Shown one piece after another: positions 15,654 through 24,234 of a stretch of 64,000 bases of DNA. The stretch is from Agreia pratensis (GTDB lineage: Bacteria; Actinomycetota; Actinomycetes; Actinomycetales; Microbacteriaceae): NCBI RefSeq assembly GCF_900177685.1, contig NZ_FXAY01000007.1:62001-126000 (forward strand), written 5' to 3'. The stretch's first letter is position 1. Every line of letters begins with the position of its first letter. The translations under genes were made by a program, and so were the position numbers. Below the pieces are notes generated by a model. It was not told the DNA's origin. It did not search any database and worked only from the letters and a program-made list of their open reading frames with translations.

Positions 15654-17096
15654 ATGCGCCACGCACGCGCCGTCGACATCGTCGAGATGATCGAACCGGA
15701 TGGCCCCGGCTCCCCGCGCGATCGTCTTTCCACGGGGCTCCGCGCGGCTATACTCGGCGGGCGCATGCGACCGGGTGACGCGATGCCGTCGAGCCGCGCT
15801 GTCGCATCCGCAATCGGGGTCGCACGCGGCACCGTGGTGCGCGTCTATGACGAGCTCTCGGGAGAGGGATACCTCGAGACCGTGCATGGCTCGGGAACCT
15901 TCGTCTCCATGCGCGTGCCTCCCAGAGCGGCGCACGCCGAGAACGAGTCCACCGAACGACGGGTGAATGCCGACACGGCTCCACCGATGTCCGCCTCATC
16001 GAGCCCACCCATCGAGCTGCGCCCCGGCATCCCCTCGACCGCATCGATCACGCGCGGCGATTGGGCAGCGGCGTGGCGCCGAGCGACCGGGGGCGAGGTG
16101 GCCGCCGTCTACCCGCCCGCCGCTGGGCTGCCGTCCCTGCGCGAGCAGATCGCGCGGCACCTGTTTCACTCTCGCGGGCTCGCATGCGACGCCGACGATG
16201 TGATCGTCACCTCGGGAGCGCGCGAGGGCCTTGCCCTGGTCGCGCTCGGCCTTGCGGCGCGGCTCGGCGGGCGGTTGCGGGTCGGATGCGAGAACCCGGG
16301 TCACGTGGGCAGCCGTGCGGTGCTCGCGCGGCTCGGTGCCGAGCTCGTGCCGATCGACGTCATCGACGGAGGGATCGCACTCGACTCGGTGCGGAGCTCG
16401 CGCGTCTCCGCCCTGCTCGTCACGCCCAGTCACCAGTATCCGTTGGGCGGCAGCCTCGACGTGGGGCGCCGTCTGCAGCTGCTCGAGTGGGCCGAGCGAA
16501 CGAACGCGATCATCATCGAAGACGACTACGACAGCGAATTCCGTCATCTGGGCCGAGCACTGCCGTCGATCGCGTCTCTCGACGACTCCGGCCTTGTCGT
16601 GCACGTCGGCAGCTACTCGAAGGTCATCACACCGTGGCTGCGTTGCGGCTACGTGGTCGTGCGCGATAAGGCGGTGCGGGCCGCGATTCTGGATGCCCGG
16701 GCCGACGTCGGCGAGACCGTTTCGGGCATCCCGCAGCAGGCGCTGGCGCACTACCTCGAGAGTGGCGGACTCAGCCGGCACCTCGCCCGCACGCGCCGCG
16801 CCTACGCGCACAAGCGCGCCCTCGTTCTGGATGCGCTCGGCGGCGAACTCGAATCGTGCCTCGTACTCAGCGCCCTCGACGGTGGGCTGCACGCCGTGCT
16901 GTCGTCGCCCGCGGGCACGGGAAACGCGGATCTTGCCGAGCGCCTGTCGCGCCGTGGCGTCGCCGTGACCGAGCTCGCCAGACACTACTTCGGGCCGACC
17001 ACTGCCGGCCGCGAAGGGATCGTCTTCGGCTACGGCGCGGCAACCGATCTCGAGTTGCATACGGCCCTCGCCACGATCCGCCGCGAGACGGTCTGA
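15654..17096 (+). CDS. MocR/PdxR-type regulator (GntR wHTH fused to an aminotransferase-like domain)
   Basis: 480 residues from ATG 15654 with GGGGAGGG directly upstream. Residues 15-85 form a GntR winged helix (LSTGLRAAILGGRMRPGDAM, AIGVARGTVVRVYDELSGEG). Residues 110-470 are a fold-type I PLP domain with the Schiff-base Lys at about 323 in GSYSKVITPWLRCGY and the Asp/Tyr pair IIEDDYDSEF. Such proteins use PLP as effector. No pdxS/pdxT is nearby, so a vitamin B6 role is not supported; control of the divergent GNAT gene is more likely. Confidence 0.9.
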   Translation: MRHARAVDIVEMIEPDGPGSPRDRLSTGLRAAILGGRMRPGDAMPSSRAVASAIGVARGTVVRVYDELSGEGYLETVHGSGTFVSMRVPPRAAHAENESTERRVNADTAPPMSASSSPPIELRPGIPSTASITRGDWAAAWRRATGGEVAAVYPPAAGLPSLREQIARHLFHSRGLACDADDVIVTSGAREGLALVALGLAARLGGRLRVGCENPGHVGSRAVLARLGAELVPIDVIDGGIALDSVRSSRVSALLVTPSHQYPLGGSLDVGRRLQLLEWAERTNAIIIEDDYDSEFRHLGRALPSIASLDDSGLVVHVGSYSKVITPWLRCGYVVVRDKAVRAAILDARADVGETVSGIPQQALAHYLESGGLSRHLARTRRAYAHKRALVLDALGGELESCLVLSALDGGLHAVLSSPAGTGNADLAERLSRRGVAVTELARHYFGPTTAGREGIVFGYGAATDLELHTALATIRRETV

Positions 17097-17166
17097 ACAG
17101 CAGGCATTCTGCCCATGGGGAGATCTCCCCCTGTGCGGTTCGTACTGCCGTCGATACGCTGGCTGC

Positions 17167-17643
17167 ATGATTCGTCTGCCCCGACTCACAGCCGCGCTCG
17201 TTCTGACCGGCGCCCTGGTGGCCCTGTCGGGATGCGCGGCCTCCGCCCCCTCCCCGAGCATGGATTCCGCGGCCGCCGCCGAACGCTATGAACCGGTGAT
17301 GGACGACGTCGTAGCAGCACTCGAGCAGAAATACCCCGACGTCGCATGGAGCGACGACGACGAGAGCCGCGTCGTGGCAGATGGTGACCGGTGCACCTTA
17401 GTGGTGGGAACGCAGCGCGGCGAACCGTCGCTGAGGGAGTCGGCAGGCGGGTGGGACGCGGTGGCAGACGTGATCAATCCCGTACTCGAAGCGCGTGAAC
17501 TCGACTCCGTCTCGGAACAGAAGCTCGAGGGCGGCTGGACCGGAGTCGCATCTCACGACGATCGCGGGGCGGCACTAGACATCTCCGACAAGACGTACAC
17601 GCTCATCGAGCTGTCGGTTCCCGTAACGGACACTGATTGCTGA
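17167..17643 (+). CDS. Secreted lipoprotein, function unknown
   Basis: 158 residues. A lipobox LVALSGC (Cys about 23) follows a short hydrophobic stretch, so the mature protein is lipid-anchored. The rest is acidic with DDVVAALEQKYPDVAWSDDD and ends in Cys (TDTDC); a second Cys lies in GDRCTLVVG. No known domain. Its stop is 15 bases before the best start of the next gene, suggesting a two-gene unit of wall- or membrane-associated proteins. Confidence 0.82.
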   Translation: MIRLPRLTAALVLTGALVALSGCAASAPSPSMDSAAAAERYEPVMDDVVAALEQKYPDVAWSDDDESRVVADGDRCTLVVGTQRGEPSLRESAGGWDAVADVINPVLEARELDSVSEQKLEGGWTGVASHDDRGAALDISDKTYTLIELSVPVTDTDC

Positions 17644-17657
17644 GAGGGCCGATCCTG

Positions 17658-19001
17658 ATGTCACTACAACGATCTCGGCGCCGCTGGTACATCCTCGGTG
17701 CGGCAATCGCCGTGCTCGGCGCGGCGACGATCGCCGCCTCCATAATTTGGCAGTGGCGGCATATCCCCTATGGGCTGGGCGTTGCCGCGCTGGCGCTCGG
17801 AGGTGCGATTGTCGTCGTGGTCGCCGTTCGACGCGCTGTCTGGAGAGTCGTGGCCGGCGTTGCCGTGGCCGCGCTCGTCGTGACCGGCGGCGTGGTCGCC
17901 CTGACCGGCATCTCACCGAACACCCTGCCCCACTGGGATAGAAGGGTCTTCGAAGGCGTGTCTGGGTTGTCTGCCCGCACGGGCGATCTCCTCATCTCAG
18001 GAGGAACCGCCTATGACGCAGCCTCCGGAGATATCGTATGGAGCATCGATCGCGGGATCATCGATCCCATGCTCGTCCGCTCCGACATCGTTGTTCTGAC
18101 CACCTCCGATGAGACGATCGCGGTCGAGACATCGACCGGAGACGAGCTCTGGCGCTCCACCGTATTCGGCCGGGGAATTGCCGCAAACGGCAACGTTCTC
18201 GTGGTCTCGCATCCCGTCTCCGACACGGAGTTCGAAGCCATTGCGCTCGATCTGACTACCGGAGAGACGATCTGGCAGCGCCCCGGTCGCCCGGTGATGG
18301 AGTGCGATCTCGGACCGGTCGATCGATACTCCGTAGCCCCCGATCGATCTCACGTGATCCTCTACAACGAGAACAGCCCGGCCGAGCTTCTCTCCGTGGC
18401 CGACGGCAGCACCACGATCGCGAACGTGGACTGCTCGGTGATTGCTCGCATGGTCGGCGATGTCCTGCTCGAGACGAACGGAAGGAGACTGTCGGGCAGG
18501 TCTCCCACAGACGGTTCACAGCTCTGGTCGACGCCCATTGATGAATCGTGGACAGTAGAGGGCGACGGGCCCGAGGTCTTCACACCCAGCGAGGCGACCG
18601 GAGACTCGATAGAACTCACGGCCATCGACGTCGCCAGCGGCCGAACACGCACCGCGGAACCGCCGGCCGGAAAGGTCAGGTACGTGTCGAGCACGGACCC
18701 CTATCGTTCCGCCGACGTCTGGGTCGTCGTCGACCTCGACGCTGGAGCGGCGATGTGGAACCCGGGCACTGACGCCTTCGTCGCCATCCCCGATGCCGAG
18801 TCCATCGACGACTACGGCATCGACGCGTACTCGGGATGGATCGCTCTGAGCGGCCGGACTCGAGACTTCACGGGCGACGTGAGCCGCCTGTGCTGGGCAC
18901 TTTCACCCGATGGAGAGCTCTTCGGCCCCGCACCGGGGCCGGGTTGCTACGTCGACGAAGGCATCATGGACGCCGGCCATGCTGTCTATCCCCTGAAGTG
19001 A
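17658..19001 (+). CDS. Membrane-anchored PQQ-like beta-propeller protein
   Basis: 447 residues from ATG 17658 (GAGAGGG nine bases upstream; an in-frame TTG at 17637 is an alternative). Three membrane helices lie in about residues 10-90, then an extracytoplasmic domain with repeated strands of the PQQ-enzyme type: GGTAYDAASGDIVWSID, VETSTGDELWRS, LDLTTGETIWQRPG. Catalytic PQQ residues are not visible, so a binding or scaffold role (BamB-like) is more likely than oxidation. Forms a pair with the preceding lipoprotein gene. Confidence 0.8.
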   Translation: MSLQRSRRRWYILGAAIAVLGAATIAASIIWQWRHIPYGLGVAALALGGAIVVVVAVRRAVWRVVAGVAVAALVVTGGVVALTGISPNTLPHWDRRVFEGVSGLSARTGDLLISGGTAYDAASGDIVWSIDRGIIDPMLVRSDIVVLTTSDETIAVETSTGDELWRSTVFGRGIAANGNVLVVSHPVSDTEFEAIALDLTTGETIWQRPGRPVMECDLGPVDRYSVAPDRSHVILYNENSPAELLSVADGSTTIANVDCSVIARMVGDVLLETNGRRLSGRSPTDGSQLWSTPIDESWTVEGDGPEVFTPSEATGDSIELTAIDVASGRTRTAEPPAGKVRYVSSTDPYRSADVWVVVDLDAGAAMWNPGTDAFVAIPDAESIDDYGIDAYSGWIALSGRTRDFTGDVSRLCWALSPDGELFGPAPGPGCYVDEGIMDAGHAVYPLK

Positions 19002-19110
19002 GCGTCGGCGCCACGGCAAGCCGGTACCGCGCCGGCGTCGTGCCGAATCGCGCCTTGAATGCCGTGATGAAGCTGCTCACCGACTCGTAGCCGACCGCCC
19101 GCGCGACCTC
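18964..19110 (-). pseudogene. C-terminal remnant of an AraC-type regulator
   Basis: On the minus strand from 19110 the frame reads EVARAVGYESVSSFITAFKA, then RFGTTPARYR, the second helix-turn-helix of AraC proteins, and ends at TGA 18964. No first helix-turn-helix or effector domain precedes it: sequence before 19120 has no further homology. It overlaps the 3' end of the beta-propeller gene. A decayed, 5'-truncated gene. Confidence 0.75.
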
Positions 19111-19154
19111 AGTCCGACAGTGCCGCACCCGCGGGGTCCCTACGGCTCATCGAC

Positions 19155-19403
19155 GTGACCCATTCCTATATAGATGTACTCCGCGACATTCACCTCGAGC
19201 TGTCGCAGGGCGAAACCGCCGCAGTCGTCGGAGCGTCAGGAGCGGGCAAGAGCACGCTTGCAGCTCTCGCTGTCGGAGTGCACGAGCCGGCCAAGGGATC
19301 GATGCAGCGTGAGGGTTCGGTCGTGCTGGTCCCGCGAAGACTCACCATAAGTGCAGTAGTGCCCCGTGCGGACAATAGTTACCAGCCCGGCGGGCACTAT
19401 TGA
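19155..19403 (+). pseudogene. N-terminal remnant of an ABC transporter ATPase
   Basis: From GTG 19155 the frame reads MTHSYIDVLRDIHLELSQGE and then the Walker A GASGAGKSTLAALAVGV (about 27-43). Homology ends near residue 60, where the inverted repeat at 19354 begins; Q-loop, signature and Walker B are missing. The gene appears to have been cut by whatever produced that repeat. Confidence 0.7.
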
Positions 19404-19421
19404 CCGCACCGGGCACTATTG
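19354..19421. repeat. Abutted 26-bp inverted repeat (IS-end or MITE-like)
   Basis: Arms 19354-19379 (CAGTAGTGCCCC...CAATAGT) and 19396-19421 (read on the minus strand CAATAGTGCCCG...CAATAGT) match at 23 of 26 positions, separated by only 16 bp. Each arm carries two copies of a TAGTG/ATAGT motif. No transposase is nearby. It marks the end of the truncated ABC gene. Could be joined ends of a lost insertion sequence, a small MITE, or a hairpin. Confidence 0.65.
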
Positions 19422-19435
19422 GCGAGAGTTGCGGC

Positions 19436-20020
19436 TCAGCTCGGGAGGGTGACCATGATTGCCATCACCGAGGTGCTGGCCGCCATGGCGGCTATGTCTA
19501 TGGCGCCGAGACTCAGCCGGTGCCGTTGTCGATCGTGGGATCGGTAGTCGCGGGCACGGTTGCGGGCGCGAACGCCGCGCCAGATCGCGACTGCTGAGTA
19601 GCCCACGTACAACGTCGTGGCGACAACCAGCACGAGAGCGAAAGCCTCCCCGCCCACTCCGTGGTGATGTGCGCCGGCCGCAGTCGATGCAGTCGGGCCG
19701 GTACAGCCGGCGACGATCAACGATGCCGTGAGAATGAGGGCGAGCGCCCTGTGCGTCGTCATCTTGGTCACACCGGCCACCGGGTGACGACGTTGGCCGA
19801 CAGAGCTGATCGCGCTCGTCGAGATGGCGAGCAGAACGAGAAGCGCCGCCCACACGATGGCCGGGAGCACCGGTGACGCCGCTATGCCGTCGGCCATGGC
19901 CAGCAGCATCGCGACGCCCACGATGACCCCCTGCACCCGCTGCGCCCGAGGCGCGCCGACTGCGCAGCAGACACTCACAGATGCGGGCACCAGCATGCCT
20001 CCGTGCATGATCTCGATCAT
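19436..20020 (-). CDS. Multi-pass membrane protein, function unknown
   Basis: 194 residues starting six bases after the amine oxidase stop. I count about five membrane helices (about 7-50, 53-72, 90-108, 125-150, 172-192). A small histidine cluster AHHHGVGGE lies at about 118-126 between helices 3 and 4, with MIEIMHGGM at the N-terminus; Met/His-rich positions are common in copper-handling membrane proteins, which would suit the neighbouring copper enzyme. That role is inference; no family is recognised. Confidence 0.6.
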   Translation of the reverse strand: MIEIMHGGMLVPASVSVCCAVGAPRAQRVQGVIVGVAMLLAMADGIAASPVLPAIVWAALLVLLAISTSAISSVGQRRHPVAGVTKMTTHRALALILTASLIVAGCTGPTASTAAGAHHHGVGGEAFALVLVVATTLYVGYSAVAIWRGVRARNRARDYRSHDRQRHRLSLGAIDIAAMAASTSVMAIMVTLPS

Positions 20021-20026
20021 GCTCGT

Positions 20027-21958
20027 CTACCCGTGGTGCGCGCAGTGATCTGCCTCTGCCCCACCGTGGCCGCCGATCACCGCGGGCACATCCAGCGTGG
20101 GATTGCGGTCGAAGAAGCCGTGCGGCTTGAGGGTGAAGCCGGCATAGTCGACCGGCATGATCGGCCAGTCCTCGAGGCGGGGAAAATGCGTGAGCCCGAA
20201 GGTGTGCCACACGACGATGTCAGTGCCGTCGATGTCGCGACCGCGACCGGCGTAGGCCGGCAGGCCGCCCCCGCCAGGATGCTGATTGACGACAGCACCG
20301 GATGCCCACAACTCGTCCTCGTGGAAGCGGGTGACCCACAGATGCTTCGTCGCGAAAGCCGCGCGCTTCGCGATGGACGACTCATCTGCGGCGAGGAGGG
20401 TGGGCTGACCCTCCGGGTAGAGCACGTAGGCCGGGTGGCCTCCCATACGGTTCGTCGTCTCGGTGTTCACCACGGCCCAGACACGCGCCTTGTCGGAAGC
20501 GGCAACGCGTTGAGCCTCTGCCTCGGTGCGCAGACGGGTGACCGTGCGGGTGAACGCATTGCCCAACGGGTTACCGGGCCCCATGGCGACGCGCTCGGCA
20601 TCGATCTCCTCTACCGCGTTGGTCGGCCCGTCGACCGCCATATCGAGACGAGCCGAGAAGAGGTGCTGGTGAAAAGGCGCTCCGAGTCCGGGCGCGATCT
20701 CGTTCGCGTACGGGTAGTCGCCGCCGGGATAGCCGGAGGTGAAGACGATGCCGGTCGCCTTGGCCTCGAGCTGGATGGTGCCGTCGAGATAGAGGTACCA
20801 GTAGAAGCCGTAGTCGTAGTTGCCCACCGTGACGAAGAAGGAGATCACGATGCGGCGCTGGCGCCTCGTCTCGCTGGTGCCGGCAAAGCCGTCGCTGTGC
20901 TTCCAGAGGATCCCGTAGTCCTCCTCGTGAATGCAGATCGCATTCTTCAGGGTGGTCGGGTAGCCGAAGTCGTTCGCGACGACTGCGTCGAGGTAGGTGA
21001 TGTCGCCCACGCAGTCGCAGCCGAGCTCGAGAGAGTTGGCGAGTCGTCCGAACTGGTACTCGCCGACATCGAAGTAGTTCTGCCAGTTGTGGGTGGGGGT
21101 GGGGTCCCCGTAGGGAACGACCATCTCGGAGATCGAGGCCCGGTCGATGATGCTGCGGGTGACGCCGTGGTCGTCGAAGGCGAGGTTGTGCAGCGTGAGG
21201 CCCTCACGCCCATTGAATCCGATGCGCACACTCCAGTTCTCCCACGACAGCACGTTGTCGTCGAGGGTGAAGCTCACACCCTCGGGTTGGCTGATCTCGA
21301 TGGGCTTGAGCGAGGTTCGTTCTGGTCCACGCACGGCGGGGTCGAGGTAGTCGCCTGATTCCGCGGGCACATGGGTCACGTCCGTCTCGACGATCCGCAG
21401 CACACGCTGGTTGGTCAGATCGACGTGCGCCAAGACGCCGTCGATCGGATGCGCCCACACCGAGTCGCTCGGATACTGCGAGTAGAACGCGAGTACCCGT
21501 GTGACGCGAATTCCGACCTCGTCTGCATAATCGAAGGATCCAGCCGACAGAGACACCGTTCGTACGTTCTCGAGGTCGGTGATGCCACGCTTGGCGAGCG
21601 CCGCAACCCAGCCGGCGTCTGACTTCACGATCGCGTCGCCGAGGTCGAAGTCGGCATCGAACGTAGGGGCGTGGCCGGCGCCGGAACCGAGAACTCGGTC
21701 GACGAGAAGATCACCGGTCGCCAGGTTCACGACGACCTCGCGGGTCTCCGCCGTAGCCAACTCGACGAGCAACGCCGAGACGCGACGATCCGTGCTCAGG
21801 CCGGCGCGCACATCCGCCTTGTCTGGCTCGACGAGAGCGACGTAGGCGAACCGTACGCTGCTGCCGACGAGACCCAGCGAGGTGAGGACAGAGCGGAAGC
21901 GGTCGATCTCGTCGGCCGTGAGGGGAGCGAGAGGATGCTGAGCTGTGGTGAGAGTCAT
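20027..21958 (-). CDS. Copper-containing amine oxidase (TPQ cofactor)
   Basis: 643 residues, normal for bacterial phenylethylamine/tyramine/histamine-oxidase types. The cofactor Tyr381 lies in the N-Y-D motif (VGNYDYGFYW) and would be self-processed to topaquinone. Copper ligands are visible in HQHLFSARLDM and a later His in LKPHGFF or WHTFGLTHFPR; the catalytic-base region YLDAVVANDFG is present. It converts a primary amine to aldehyde, ammonia and hydrogen peroxide. No signal peptide, so probably cytoplasmic, as in Arthrobacter. It follows an amine/amino-acid permease by 18 bases. Confidence 0.95.
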   Translation of the reverse strand: MTLTTAQHPLAPLTADEIDRFRSVLTSLGLVGSSVRFAYVALVEPDKADVRAGLSTDRRVSALLVELATAETREVVVNLATGDLLVDRVLGSGAGHAPTFDADFDLGDAIVKSDAGWVAALAKRGITDLENVRTVSLSAGSFDYADEVGIRVTRVLAFYSQYPSDSVWAHPIDGVLAHVDLTNQRVLRIVETDVTHVPAESGDYLDPAVRGPERTSLKPIEISQPEGVSFTLDDNVLSWENWSVRIGFNGREGLTLHNLAFDDHGVTRSIIDRASISEMVVPYGDPTPTHNWQNYFDVGEYQFGRLANSLELGCDCVGDITYLDAVVANDFGYPTTLKNAICIHEEDYGILWKHSDGFAGTSETRRQRRIVISFFVTVGNYDYGFYWYLYLDGTIQLEAKATGIVFTSGYPGGDYPYANEIAPGLGAPFHQHLFSARLDMAVDGPTNAVEEIDAERVAMGPGNPLGNAFTRTVTRLRTEAEAQRVAASDKARVWAVVNTETTNRMGGHPAYVLYPEGQPTLLAADESSIAKRAAFATKHLWVTRFHEDELWASGAVVNQHPGGGGLPAYAGRGRDIDGTDIVVWHTFGLTHFPRLEDWPIMPVDYAGFTLKPHGFFDRNPTLDVPAVIGGHGGAEADHCAHHG

Positions 21959-21976
21959 GGTCTGGTCTTTCTGAAA

Positions 21977-23467
21977 TCAGGAGAGCTGAGTGGTGGCGTC
22001 TTCGAGGGCCTCGACCGAGACACGGCGGTGGGTACGCACCCGCATGACAACGGCGCGGGTGACTCCGGCTACGAAGACGGCCGCGATACTGAGGATGAGC
22101 ACGGTGACGAGGTCGCCGTCTCCGCCGACGAGGGTGCCGAAATTCGACACGATGATGGCCAGAGCCCCCGCGAGAGTGAGTACCGAGAGGGCGGGCGCGA
22201 TCACCGAGTTCCAGCGGGTGGCATCGGGCTGCTTCGTGCGGCGGAAGTAGACGATCACCGACAACGAGACGAACAGGTACGCGAGCACCAGGGAGACGAC
22301 GGCAATACCTCCGCCCCAGTTGAAGACGGTCGTGATCGGGTCGGCGCCGACGAGGGCGAAGACGATGGTGATGACAACCGCCCCGATCGTCTGCGACACC
22401 GATGCCACATACGGCGCACCGGTCTTCGGGTGCACCGTCCCGAGCGCAGCGGGCAGCACACGTCCTCGTCCGAGGGTGAACAGGTAGCGCGCAATGCCGT
22501 TGTGGAAGGCGAGAGCGGCCGCGAAGATCGACGTCACGATGAAGACCCCCATCACGACCGGCGCCCACGGCCCCAAGTAGCGGTCACCGAGGGCGTAGAT
22601 GAACGATGCGGTGTCACCACTCTCGAGCGCTTTGCCCGCTTCAGCGAGCACTGCGGATGGGCCATAACCGACGGTGATCATCCAGGTCGTGACCACGAAG
22701 AAGCCTGCAATGAGCGCCACAGACAGATAGGTCGCACGAGGAATGGATTTACGCGGGTTGGAGACTTCCTCGCCGAACACTGCGGCGGCTTCGAATCCTA
22801 GGCTCGAGGCGAAGGCGAAAGTGAGTGCCACCCCCGGGGCTCCGACGAGCAGCGACTGCACAGAGAAGACCTGATCGATCGCGAACCCCTCCCCCGCCCC
22901 GCCTTGAATGGCGATCGAGATGGCCATCGCGATCATGACTCCCCACTCGCCGAGGAGCAGCACGCCCAACACTTTGGCACCCAGTTCGAGCTTCAGGTAG
23001 CCGAAGACCTGCACGACGACGATCAGGGCGAGGGAACCGAGCCACCATGGCAGAGCAACCCCGATAGCCGGCTCGAGGAGCGCCACGACCGTGGCACCGA
23101 AGAACGCGTAGATGGCCACCTGCACCGCCGTGTACGCGTAGACCGCGAGGCCCGCTACGCCGATACTCGTCTCCGCTCCGAGTCCTTTGCCCGCGTAAGC
23201 GTAGAGGGCGCCGGCATCTGTCACGTGACGCGACATCAGCACGAACCCGACAGAGAACAAGAGCAAAAGAGCACCGATGAGCAGATAGGACATGGTGACA
23301 CCGAGACCGTTTCCGATGACCATGGTCACGGGAACGGCGCCGGTGAGTCCGATGATCGGGCTTGCTGCAGCGAGAACGAGAAAGACGATGCCCGCGACGG
23401 TGACCGAGTTCTTCTTCAGTTCACGTGTGGGAGTGGTGGTGCCGAGCGAGGCGGTGCGTGATGTCAT
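21977..23467 (-). CDS. APC-superfamily amino acid/amine permease
   Basis: 496 residues from ATG 23467 (GGAGG four bases upstream; an upstream in-frame ATG lacks a ribosome site). Twelve or more membrane helices; the APC N-terminal pattern VAGIVFLVLAAASPIIGLTG and the FAFASSLGFEAAAVFGEEVSNPRKSI region around helix 6 are clear. Together with the amine oxidase it forms an uptake-and-oxidation module for a primary amine. Expected to be controlled by the divergent TetR gene through the palindrome at 23511-23524. Confidence 0.92.
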   Translation of the reverse strand: MTSRTASLGTTTPTRELKKNSVTVAGIVFLVLAAASPIIGLTGAVPVTMVIGNGLGVTMSYLLIGALLLLFSVGFVLMSRHVTDAGALYAYAGKGLGAETSIGVAGLAVYAYTAVQVAIYAFFGATVVALLEPAIGVALPWWLGSLALIVVVQVFGYLKLELGAKVLGVLLLGEWGVMIAMAISIAIQGGAGEGFAIDQVFSVQSLLVGAPGVALTFAFASSLGFEAAAVFGEEVSNPRKSIPRATYLSVALIAGFFVVTTWMITVGYGPSAVLAEAGKALESGDTASFIYALGDRYLGPWAPVVMGVFIVTSIFAAALAFHNGIARYLFTLGRGRVLPAALGTVHPKTGAPYVASVSQTIGAVVITIVFALVGADPITTVFNWGGGIAVVSLVLAYLFVSLSVIVYFRRTKQPDATRWNSVIAPALSVLTLAGALAIIVSNFGTLVGGDGDLVTVLILSIAAVFVAGVTRAVVMRVRTHRRVSVEALEDATTQLS

Positions 23468-23510
23468 GGGGCCTCCGATGTCGGAAAGTGGTGGGTTAAG
23501 AAAAGTATTC

Positions 23511-23524
23511 TGTACAGTCGTACA
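23511..23524. promoter_or_regulatory. Palindromic operator between amine permease and TetR genes
   Basis: TGTAC-AGTC-GTACA is a perfect inverted repeat, flanked by ATTC and AAAAT, in the 147-bp divergent gap. Its size and position fit a TetR-family site repressing the amine-catabolic genes and the regulator itself. Confidence 0.6.
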
Positions 23525-23614
23525 AAATAGATTTCGACCGTGTAACAAGCTGATTTCGTCTTTCCGCAGCAAGTCGGGTGTTCATGCCCGTTGATAGGGT
23601 TGGCGGGAGGAAAC

Positions 23615-24205
23615 ATGCCCAAAGTCGTAGATGCAGAGATCCGCCGGGCCCAGATCGTCGCGGCCGCCTGTCAGCTGATCGCGAGCGAGGGAATCAAAGC
23701 AGTGACCACCCGCCGAATCGCCGAGGTCACCGGATACTCGAACGGCGTCCTCCGTTATTACTTCTCCGGTAAGGACGCCGTCGTCAACGCCGCGTTCCAA
23801 GGCATCTTCGACGCGACCAATGAGCGTGCTCGCGCCGCGGATCCTTCCCCGCGAGGCCTCGCCGGCCTGCACGAACTCGCAATGCAGATCATGCCCCTCG
23901 ACGACAACCGGCTGATGGAGGCTCGAATCGCTATCAACTTCTGGCAGGAGGCGCTCGGCTCCGAAGAGAAAGCTGCCCTGCACGCCGACGTGATGCAGCG
24001 GTGGCGCAGAGAGATCGAGATGCGACTGCGCGAGGCGGAAGCCGACGGCGAGCTACCCGCCCTATCTCCGGTCCCCGAGATCGCCGACGAACTCTTGGCC
24101 ATGCTCACCGGGCTCCAAGTACTCGCAGCTCTCTCCCCGGCAGAAACCTCGCCACAGCGGCAGGTCGCTCAATACGAGACGTTCATCGACCGGCTTTGTC
24201 GTTGA
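23615..24205 (+). CDS. TetR-family repressor (amine catabolism)
   Basis: 196 residues from ATG 23615 with GGGAGGAA just upstream. N-terminal helix-turn-helix: LIASEGIKAVTTRRIAEVTG then YSNGVLRYYFSGKDAVVNAAF (about 17-58). The C-terminal ligand domain is like BetI/TetR_C_6 proteins. Divergent from the permease/amine oxidase unit, so a sensor of the amine or its aldehyde is likely. Confidence 0.9.
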   Translation: MPKVVDAEIRRAQIVAAACQLIASEGIKAVTTRRIAEVTGYSNGVLRYYFSGKDAVVNAAFQGIFDATNERARAADPSPRGLAGLHELAMQIMPLDDNRLMEARIAINFWQEALGSEEKAALHADVMQRWRREIEMRLREAEADGELPALSPVPEIADELLAMLTGLQVLAALSPAETSPQRQVAQYETFIDRLCR

Positions 24206-24234
24206 CGGCCTTTCGATCCACGTAATCTGATTCG

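Noticed and set aside
15653-17096. Vitamin B6 (PdxR) assignment for the MocR regulator
   Set aside because: No pdxS/pdxT or other B6 gene is in the neighbourhood; only the general MocR family can be supported.
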